This document shows positions 33,005 to 38,220 of a stretch of 38,220 bases of DNA, piece by piece; positions within the stretch are counted from its first letter, which is position 1; every line of letters begins with the position of its first letter. Origin of the DNA: Flavobacteriales bacterium (GTDB lineage Bacteria; Bacteroidota; Bacteroidia; Flavobacteriales_D; Sanyastnellaceae). The notes beneath the pieces were generated by a model. It was not told the DNA's origin. It searched no databases and saw nothing but the letters and a program-made list of their open reading frames with translations. The stretch spans positions 1-38,220 of the forward strand of contig CANIBZ010000023.1 of NCBI GenBank assembly GCA_947466425.1, read 5' to 3'. The position numbers and the translations under genes are program-made.

Positions 33005-34078
33005 ATGGAATTGTTTAAAGGACTTAAAGTTGTAGACTGTTCTTCGGTTTTAGCCGGACCGCAAGTGGGTACGTTCTTCGCTGAACTGGGAGCGCATGTG
33101 TTGAAATTCGAAAACGCCAAAACAAATGGCGATGTCACTCGCACGTGGCACACGCCCGCTGAGTCGAAAGAAAAAATAAGCTCTTACTATTCTTCCGTTA
33201 ATTATAAAAAAGAAATTCATTTCGTTGATTTATCGAATGAAGTCGACATCGCTCGAATTCATGTTGAATTGGAAACCGCCGATATCATACTTTCGAATTT
33301 CAAAGGCAGCGACTCGAAAAAATTTCAGTTGAACGCCGACTTTCTTTCACAAAAATTCCCACATCTCATACAAGGTGTCATCCGAGGATTCGAATTTGAA
33401 AAAGACCGCCTCGCTTACGATGTAGTTCTTCAGGCAGAAACCGGATTCATGTTTATGAACGGAAATTCTGACGGGCCACCAAATAAGATGCCCGTTGCTC
33501 TCATTGATGTCCTTGCTGCTCATCAGTTAAAGGAAGGTATTCTTTGCGCGCTTATTCAAAAATCAAGAACAGGAAAAGGCGCTTGTGTTGAAGTTTCTCT
33601 TGAAAAAGCAGCGCTTGCATCTTTGGTAAATCAAGCGAGTTACTTTCTCATGACTGGAAATATTCCTCAGCGAATCGGATCACTGCATCCGAATATTGCG
33701 CCTTATGGAGAACTCTTTCAAACGAAAGATGAAAAGTTAATTGTGCTTGCCGTTGGGAGCGATGATCAATTCCGGAAATTATGTGGGCTTTTCAGCAATG
33801 AAGAAGTGAGTCGTGACATTCGATTTTCTTCCAATACGGAACGCGTAAAAAATAGAACAGCACTTCAAGAAATTCTTCAACATGAATTTCAGAAAATATT
33901 ATGCGAGGCATTTGAAAAAAGTGCGCAAGCTAGTGGTGTGCCATACGGGCGCTTACGAAATATGAGAGAAGTGTTCGAGCGTGAAGCCGCTTCAACAAGC
34001 ATATTAAAAGAAGTTATTGAAGGAAATGAAACACAGCGAATGGCCAGTGTTGCATTTCACATTCGAGAAAACAATTAG
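33005..34078 (+). CDS. CaiB/BaiF-family (type III) CoA transferase
   Basis: 357 residues, at the short end of the family. Begins FKGLKVVDCSSVLAGPQVGTFFAELGAHVLKFENAKTNGDVTRTW (4-48), the typical N-terminus; the catalytic Asp is probably in VALIDVLAAHQLKEGIL (near 161-177), and HPNIAPYGELFQTKDEKLIVLAVGSDDQFRKLC (near 221-253) is the second family segment. Exchanges CoA between carboxylic acids, substrate unknown. It has a possible own promoter and converges on rfbC, with stop codons overlapping by four bases. Confidence 0.9.
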   Translation: MELFKGLKVVDCSSVLAGPQVGTFFAELGAHVLKFENAKTNGDVTRTWHTPAESKEKISSYYSSVNYKKEIHFVDLSNEVDIARIHVELETADIILSNFKGSDSKKFQLNADFLSQKFPHLIQGVIRGFEFEKDRLAYDVVLQAETGFMFMNGNSDGPPNKMPVALIDVLAAHQLKEGILCALIQKSRTGKGACVEVSLEKAALASLVNQASYFLMTGNIPQRIGSLHPNIAPYGELFQTKDEKLIVLAVGSDDQFRKLCGLFSNEEVSRDIRFSSNTERVKNRTALQEILQHEFQKILCEAFEKSAQASGVPYGRLRNMREVFEREAASTSILKEVIEGNETQRMASVAFHIRENN

Positions 34079-34623
34079 AAAAAGATATTGCCTAATTCTT
34101 CCAAAGATTGGCCTTCTTTATCTTTTTTAGAAAGAATTTTTTCTCCTTCAGGCCATAGAATATTTGCTGAAAGATCGAATGCATTGAGACAAATTTCCAA
34201 ATCTTTATCGTAGTAATTCGTGCACTTGTATTGAACAATTGTTTGGTCCTCCAATGTGTAAAATCCATGAGCAAATCCTTCAGGAATGAACAACGATTTA
34301 CCATCACCTGCCTTCAATTCAACTTGAAAACTTTTACCGAATGTTGGTTCCGTTCTGCGTAAATCTACGACCACATCTAAAACACTTCCTGTCACTACGC
34401 GCAACAATTTGGCTTGAGACTTCTTGGGTCTTTGAGCATGTAGTCCGCGTAATACACCCTTTGACGAAAGACTTTCATTGTCTTGAACGAATGTAATATT
34501 AAAGCCTGTTTCAATTCTGAATTGCGCTTCTTTAAAAGTTTCTTGAAAACGCCCGCGCTCGTCGCCGAAGACCGGAAAGTGTATAATCAGTAAATCGCGA
34601 AAATCCGTTTTATCTATGTGCAT
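34075..34623 (-). CDS. rfbC: dTDP-4-dehydrorhamnose 3,5-epimerase
   Basis: 182 residues, normal size. Converts dTDP-4-keto-6-deoxyglucose toward dTDP-L-rhamnose. Recognised by FGDERGRFQETFKEAQF (near 19-36), FVQDNESLSSKGVLRGLHAQ (near 45-64) with the catalytic base His62, LLRVVTGSVLDVVVDLRRTEPTFG (near 72-96), and FIPEGFAHGFYTLEDQTIVQYKCTNYY (near 113-140). rfbA, rfbB and rfbD are absent here. It follows the polysaccharide export gene by two bases, so a surface polysaccharide with a deoxysugar is likely. Confidence 0.93.
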   Translation of the reverse strand: MHIDKTDFRDLLIIHFPVFGDERGRFQETFKEAQFRIETGFNITFVQDNESLSSKGVLRGLHAQRPKKSQAKLLRVVTGSVLDVVVDLRRTEPTFGKSFQVELKAGDGKSLFIPEGFAHGFYTLEDQTIVQYKCTNYYDKDLEICLNAFDLSANILWPEGEKILSKKDKEGQSLEELGNIFF

Positions 34624-34625
34624 GC

Positions 34626-35384
34626 TTAATTGGTAACAATGAAGAGAAGAATCAATGAAGATGAAATTAAGCTGACCAATGGCGCAATATCTTTTACAAA
34701 TTCATTGGTTAACTGCGGAACAGGCTCAACATAGATAATATCCCCTGCTTGAACAACCATTTTGGCGCTTTCAATTCCATCTATGGTGGAAAGGTTTAAT
34801 CGATAAACTTCATCCACGCCGTTTTTCTTTCGAATTATTTTAACCTTCGAAGCGTTTCCTCTTTCACGAATTCCCCCGCCTAAAGCTATGGCCTCGAGAA
34901 CTGAAATATTCTGGTTGGCTAATGGAACAACAGACCCCAAACTTCCATCACCCGTAAAAACCAAGACTCTTCTATTTAGCACGCGAACCAGACAAAATGG
35001 GTAATTGTAATTCACAAACTTCGATTCCAAATACTTCTGGGCTTCTGGAATTGATAATCCAGAAAGTTTGGTTGGACCAATCACGGGCAAATTAACTATT
35101 CCCTCTTCATTCAAGATATAGTACAAATCAAAACCTCCGTAGTTTGGAAGACGATCTATACCACTCGTCGTATACTCCAAGATCATTGCACCGTTACCTG
35201 TAAATAGGTTAATCGTTATATAATCGAAAGGTGCCAACTTATACTCTTTGTTGGTAGAATCGAGATCTGGCTTTTTGAACTCATACTCTGTATCTGTTTG
35301 AAACATTATATTCTTGTTAATACTACAACTACTTAAAACAGCTGCAATAAAAGAAAGTAAAAATAAAGTTCGCTTGTTAATCAT
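34626..35384 (-). CDS. Wza-like polysaccharide export lipoprotein
   Basis: 252 residues. Signal with lipobox LSSC after KRTLFLLSFIAAV makes it an outer-membrane lipoprotein. A Poly_export domain follows (KLAPFDYITINLFTG, EEGIVNLPVIGPTKLSGLSIPEAQKYLESK), then a SLBB-like domain (RRVLVFTGDGSLGSVVPLANQNISVLEAIALGGGIRERGNASKVKIIRKK, GDIIYVEPVPQ) and a C-terminal helix (LVSLISSSLILLFIVTN). It probably forms the exit channel for an extracellular polysaccharide; its BexD/Wza-like partner kinase is absent here. The ATG at 35384 is chosen as it opens the lipoprotein signal. Longer in-frame starts upstream (35411, 35486) would add up to 34 residues before it. The rfbC gene follows. Confidence 0.9.
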   Translation of the reverse strand: MINKRTLFLLSFIAAVLSSCSINKNIMFQTDTEYEFKKPDLDSTNKEYKLAPFDYITINLFTGNGAMILEYTTSGIDRLPNYGGFDLYYILNEEGIVNLPVIGPTKLSGLSIPEAQKYLESKFVNYNYPFCLVRVLNRRVLVFTGDGSLGSVVPLANQNISVLEAIALGGGIRERGNASKVKIIRKKNGVDEVYRLNLSTIDGIESAKMVVQAGDIIYVEPVPQLTNEFVKDIAPLVSLISSSLILLFIVTN

Positions 35385-35389
35385 AGTAA

Positions 35390-35397
35390 CAAAGAAA
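35390..35397 (-). promoter_or_regulatory. Near-consensus -7 box TTTCTTTG
   Basis: One mismatch from TAnnTTTG on the minus strand, five bases before the export protein ATG at 35384. Helps select this start. Confidence 0.3.
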
Positions 35398-35431
35398 CGA
35401 AGGTCTTTCATTATCTCAATGCCATTTATCT

Positions 35432-35439
35432 TATTTTTG
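35432..35439 (+). promoter_or_regulatory. -7 promoter box TATTTTTG
   Basis: Perfect TAnnTTTG, 16 bases before the GNAT ATG at 35456, within the divergent control region shared with the polysaccharide export gene. Confidence 0.45.
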
Positions 35440-35455
35440 ATGAGAATAAACATAT

Positions 35456-35944
35456 ATGGGGAAAATTTATATTTCAGAAATAACACGAGAAGACCTTCCC
35501 TATATACATTGGGTTGAAAATTTAGAGGAGTACTGGCACATTAATGAGCACCCAGGACCTTATACCCTCGATGAAATAACCGATTGTTTTTTTCCAGCTA
35601 GAAGATACCCCTTACACAAACAACAGCGATGGGTTATTTGGGAACAAGAAAAAAAAATGGCCATTGGCATCCTAGACGTATTCGATTTCAATGAAAACGA
35701 AAAGTCCATTGGCATAGGAATACTCATTCCCAATAAAAATGATCACAACAAAGGATTCGGAAAAGAGGCGATAAGTCTTTTGATTAAAAAACTTACATTT
35801 GACAAACAAATTGCAAAAGTTTTTGCACTTATAGATAAAGACAACGCACCGAGCACTTATCTTTTTGAAAAATCAGGATTTGAATTTCGCAGGGAACAAA
35901 TGTGTCTAAACAGAATCGTAAACAGATATGATAAATTACTTTAA
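35456..35944 (+). CDS. GNAT-family N-acetyltransferase
   Basis: 162 residues. Single GNAT domain: ITREDLPYIHWVENLEEYWHINEHPGPY (near 9-36), MAIGILDVFDFNENEKSIGIGILIPNKNDHNKGFGKEAI (near 68-106) with the acetyl-CoA-binding loop NKGFGKEA in place of Q/RxxGxG/A, and DKDNAPSTYLFEKSGFEFRRE (near 127-147). Closest in appearance to the RimJ/RimL-like or sugar/aminoacyl transferases; acceptor unknown. Divergent from the polysaccharide export gene; overlaps mltG by 17 bases, so the two are co-translated. Confidence 0.88.
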   Translation: MGKIYISEITREDLPYIHWVENLEEYWHINEHPGPYTLDEITDCFFPARRYPLHKQQRWVIWEQEKKMAIGILDVFDFNENEKSIGIGILIPNKNDHNKGFGKEAISLLIKKLTFDKQIAKVFALIDKDNAPSTYLFEKSGFEFRREQMCLNRIVNRYDKLL

Positions 35945-37007
35945 AAGAAACAAAAAAGCAAGCATTGCTCTTATTGCAGGAACTGTGATTGTCGGTTTTT
36001 TTATATTTACGTTTGCCCTCGTTTCCTCGCCTCTAAATTCGGGAGGAAAAAAATTCTCGATTTACGTGCCCACAAATAACAACGGGGCAGAAATTGAAAA
36101 GATAATTCTAGATTCACTATCTAAAAACTCGAAATCACCTGACGTTTTATATTACAAGTGGAAGATAACTTCCTTCTTTAAGTCACCAGAAAAATTCCCT
36201 CCAGGAAAGTACACTCTTGATGGAGATTTATCGGCCCGATCAATATTCAACAAGCTTCTGGGCGGATTCCAAGACCCAATTTCTATTCGCATTGATAACA
36301 TTAAAACGATTTACAAACTCGCTCAGAGATTCGGAAAAAACTTCGAGCAAGACAGTTCCATGTTTATGGAGTATGTAAATGGAAATATTGATTTGCTTGC
36401 CCCAAACACAAAAGACTTGCCGAAGGAAATAAGACAGCAACGTATTTTAGAAAGATTAATCGGTGATACTTACGAAATGTATTGGACCAGCTCCCCAGCG
36501 AATTTTTTCTCTCGAATGAATAAGATTTACTCTGACTTCTGGAACAATGAGAAAGATACACTTGCATCTCGAGTTGGACTTTCTGAACATGAAGTATATG
36601 TTTTAGCATCCATTGTGCGCGGAGAAACATCTGATAAAGATGAGGCACCTTCGGTAGCAGGACTTTACCTCAATAGAATAAGACAAGGAATGCTATTGCA
36701 ATCTGACCCCACTGTTTTATTTGCAATTAACACAAAAGAAAAAAGACAGCGGGTTCGAAACGAAGATTTGAAATTCGATTCTCCTTACAATACTTATATC
36801 TATAAAGGACTACCTCCAGCTACAATACATATTGTAGAAAAAAGATATATAGATGCTGTTCTAAATCCAGTTGCACATGAATACATTTTCATGTGCGCAC
36901 AACCCGGAAAAACAGGCAAACACAACTTCGCTAAAACATACAGCGAACATTTAATGTACGCGAAAGTATATCGATCTTATCTAGACTCGTTGGATATTAA
37001 GCGATGA
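35928..37007 (+). CDS. mltG: Endolytic murein transglycosylase MltG
   Basis: 359 residues, in range. One N-terminal membrane helix (about 10-31) anchors a periplasmic YceG/MltG domain. The catalytic-site region VYVLASIVRGETSDKDEAPSVAGLYLNRIRQGMLLQSDPTVLFAI (near 223-267) has Glu233 as the probable catalytic Glu. Further signatures are SPYNTYIYKGLPPATIHIVEKRYIDAVLNPV (near 284-314) and FAKTYSEHLMY. It cleaves glycan strands within the chain, releasing 1,6-anhydro ends and ending new strand growth. It is placed between GNAT and DUF2279, with which it overlaps by four bases (ATGA). Confidence 0.94.
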   Translation: MINYFKRNKKASIALIAGTVIVGFFIFTFALVSSPLNSGGKKFSIYVPTNNNGAEIEKIILDSLSKNSKSPDVLYYKWKITSFFKSPEKFPPGKYTLDGDLSARSIFNKLLGGFQDPISIRIDNIKTIYKLAQRFGKNFEQDSSMFMEYVNGNIDLLAPNTKDLPKEIRQQRILERLIGDTYEMYWTSSPANFFSRMNKIYSDFWNNEKDTLASRVGLSEHEVYVLASIVRGETSDKDEAPSVAGLYLNRIRQGMLLQSDPTVLFAINTKEKRQRVRNEDLKFDSPYNTYIYKGLPPATIHIVEKRYIDAVLNPVAHEYIFMCAQPGKTGKHNFAKTYSEHLMYAKVYRSYLDSLDIKR

Positions 37008-37903
37008 GAGAAAGAGTTGTTTTCTGCATTCTATTTTTTTTAAGCTTCAATATTTCTGCTTTAGAAAAAGATACGCTCGCATTAAATTTTCCGCAACAGA
37101 AAAAACGCAACTCTATTTTCTCTTCGCTTGCTATTGGCGCTGGTGCAACATCGTTCATCGGATTGAATGCCCTGTGGTATAAAGATTTTCCTCAAAGCAA
37201 ATTTCATTTCTTTAACGATTCAAAAGAATGGATGCAGATGGATAAATGCGGGCATGCGTTCACATCTTATCAAGTTGGAAGAAACTTCTACAACACGCTT
37301 CAAACAAGTGATTCAAACCGCAATAGAAATATTTTTCTTGGAGGAGCTAGTGGTTTAATTTATCTCACAAGCATTGAAATTTTAGATGGGAAATCTGCGC
37401 AATGGGGGTTTTCAAAAAGTGATATGCTTGCGAATACATTCGGTTATTTTTTATTCGCTTCGCAAGAATATTTTCTTCAGCAACAATTCATCTCGTTAAA
37501 ATTTTCTTATCAAAAAAGTGCGTTTGCAAACATGCGTCCGGAAACATTTGGTCGTAATTTTCAACAACGTCTTTTGAAAGACTACAACGGACAAACGTAT
37601 TGGCTCTCTGCACCACTATCTCTGAACCGCTCGAATACCAAGCGATTCACGAGGTGGTTATGCATTTCATTTGGTTACAGTATTGATGAAAATTTATACG
37701 CAGATAATAACATTAATAGTGTTAATAATTTTCACGCGACACGTGAATTCTTTTTTTCTTTTGATGCAGATTTGAATAGAATTGAATGGCGAAGAAAATG
37801 GATGAAGAAAATTGCAAGTGTAATCAACTTCATAAAAATTCCAAGCCCAACAATCGGGATAAGAAGTGACGGAAAAGTGAAATTGTATCCTGTGTATTTT
37901 TAA
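37004..37903 (+). CDS. DUF2279 envelope protein
   Basis: 299 residues. Signal peptide MRERVVFCILFFLSFNISA, then a helical membrane-associated region with WMQMDKCGHAFTSYQVGR (near 76-93), IEILDGKSAQWGFSKSDMLANTFGYFLF (near 125-152). The D-K-x-G-H and E-x-x-DG residues are the features of the DUF2279/YfiM family and suggest a metal or catalytic site. The C-terminal 100 residues are less conserved and Asn/Ser-rich. Overlaps mltG by ATGA and so is probably involved in the envelope; function unknown. Confidence 0.85.
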   Translation: MRERVVFCILFFLSFNISALEKDTLALNFPQQKKRNSIFSSLAIGAGATSFIGLNALWYKDFPQSKFHFFNDSKEWMQMDKCGHAFTSYQVGRNFYNTLQTSDSNRNRNIFLGGASGLIYLTSIEILDGKSAQWGFSKSDMLANTFGYFLFASQEYFLQQQFISLKFSYQKSAFANMRPETFGRNFQQRLLKDYNGQTYWLSAPLSLNRSNTKRFTRWLCISFGYSIDENLYADNNINSVNNFHATREFFFSFDADLNRIEWRRKWMKKIASVINFIKIPSPTIGIRSDGKVKLYPVYF

Positions 37904-37927
37904 GTTCACTTATAACGATGAGTGAAC
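37904..37927. repeat. Inverted repeat upstream of the Lys/Ala-rich gene
   Basis: GTTCACT at 37904-37910 and AGTGAAC at 37921-37927, a perfect seven-base inverted pair with a ten-base spacer, beginning right after the DUF2279 stop. It lacks a T-run, so it fits an operator better than a terminator. Confidence 0.5.
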
Positions 37928-37960
37928 ACTTTGAAAAGAAAATAATCAACCGTTTATTTT

Positions 37961-38220
37961 ATGAAAACCAAAACCAAAGCTAGCGCGCCAAAGGCCGCTA
38001 AAAAAGCTGCCGCTCCTAAGAAAGCTGCTGCTAAAAAAGCTGCTGCTCCTAAGAAAGCTGCTGCTCCAAAAAAAGCTGCTGCTCCTAAGAAAGCTGCTGC
38101 TAAAAAAGCTGCTGCTCCTAAGAAAGCCGTTGCTAAAAAAGCTGCTGCTCCTAAGAAAGCCGTTGCTAAAAAAGCTGCTGCTCCTAAGAAAGCCGTTGCT
38201 AAAAAAGCTGCTGCTCCTAA
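37961..38220 (+). CDS. Histone-H1-like Lys/Ala-rich repeat protein (3' end cut by window edge)
   Basis: At least 86 residues, opening MKTKTKASAPKAAKKAAAPKK and then almost only Ala, Lys, Pro and Val. The repeating unit is AAAPKKAVAKK, with a variant AAAPKKAAAPKK earlier. It resembles histone-H1-like C-terminal tails found in many bacteria, which bind DNA non-specifically and compact the nucleoid. No folded domain is visible so far; one could follow beyond the edge. DNA repeats are exact, so the gene is probably unstable in length. Codon use is restricted to GCT, AAA/AAG, CCT and a few GCC/GTT. Confidence 0.8.
   Translation, partial: MKTKTKASAPKAAKKAAAPKKAAAKKAAAPKKAAAPKKAAAPKKAAAKKAAAPKKAVAKKAAAPKKAVAKKAAAPKKAVAKKAAAP
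38108..38220 (+). repeat. Tandem 33-base repeats
   Basis: Three identical 33-base copies at 38108-38140, 38141-38173 and 38174-38206, each encoding AAAPKKAVAKK, and a fourth cut by the edge at 38207. Similar but less regular units precede them from about 37995. Confidence 0.9.

Noticed and set aside
37961-38220. CRISPR array suggested by the direct repeats
   Set aside because: Repeats are adjacent without unique spacers and encode a continuous Lys/Ala-rich protein.
1-38220. Search by eye for tRNA, rRNA, riboswitch, insertion sequence and prophage signs
   Set aside because: No cloverleaf, transposase, integrase, terminal inverted repeats or conserved riboswitch sequence was seen; short ncRNAs cannot be excluded.

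Overview
The window looks like chromosomal DNA of a Bacteroidota species, most likely from a flavobacterial or Cryomorphaceae-like lineage; the genus cannot be named from the sequence. Supporting signs are a type IX secretion (gliding-associated) C-terminal domain, a TonB receptor with a carboxypeptidase-regulatory-like N-terminus, DUF5916, DUF5777, GLPGLI-like and GSCFA families, a fused 2-oxoacid dehydrogenase E1, bacillithiol synthesis (bshC), and repeated TAnnTTTG-type -7 promoter boxes. Base composition is moderately AT-rich and even. I saw no rRNA, tRNA, CRISPR array, insertion sequence or phage gene, and no gene-free stretch over 300 bases.

Layout. 1-3052 (minus): dapF, an Lnb-type (DUF4105) envelope protein overlapping dapF by ATGA, and a truncated lipoprotein gene running off the left edge. 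3121-6724 (plus): fused E1, a possible 27-residue peptide, a GLPGLI-like secreted protein, a TlpA-like thioredoxin and a 2Fe-2S ferredoxin, nearly all with 1-4 nt junctions. 6796-9801 (plus, own promoter): two cytochrome-c-like lipoproteins with non-canonical haem motifs, a tRNA_anti-like OB-fold protein, a YceI protein and a DUF5777 beta-barrel. This is the best candidate for a little-described envelope redox or cofactor system. 9802-11738 (minus): a soluble histidine kinase and a receiver-only regulator. 11816-14388 (minus): a PhoU-like/PiT phosphate uptake pair ending in a strong terminator. 14597-15563 (plus): DUF2490 gene, a small secreted ORF and a bidirectional terminator. 15562-18802 (minus): dapD, an acidic-linker secreted protein, a GT9 glycosyltransferase and a GSCFA protein. 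18839-20783: ruvX and bshC, overlapping tail to tail. 20802-23904 (minus): ECF sigma factor, anti-sigma-like membrane protein, outer-membrane barrel and T9SS-sorted surface protein. 23963-26407 (minus) and 26497-34078 (plus): divergent DUF5916 and TonB receptor genes, then an ABC exporter, a TIGR01777 epimerase, a photolyase and a CaiB-type CoA transferase. 34075-35384 (minus): polysaccharide export lipoprotein and rfbC. 35456-37903 (plus): GNAT, MltG and DUF2279. 37961-right edge: a histone-H1-like Lys/Ala repeat protein, truncated.

Themes. Most genes serve the envelope: lysine/diaminopimelate and peptidoglycan (dapF, dapD, mltG), lipoprotein maturation (Lnb), surface polysaccharide (rfbC, export protein, GT9), outer-membrane barrels and T9SS cargo. 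A recurring TAnnTT(T/C)G box lies only 4-9 nt upstream of many start codons, suggesting widespread leaderless or near-leaderless mRNAs. It also helped choose starts, notably for the histidine kinase, whose longer reading frame would run through the terminator of the phosphate operon.
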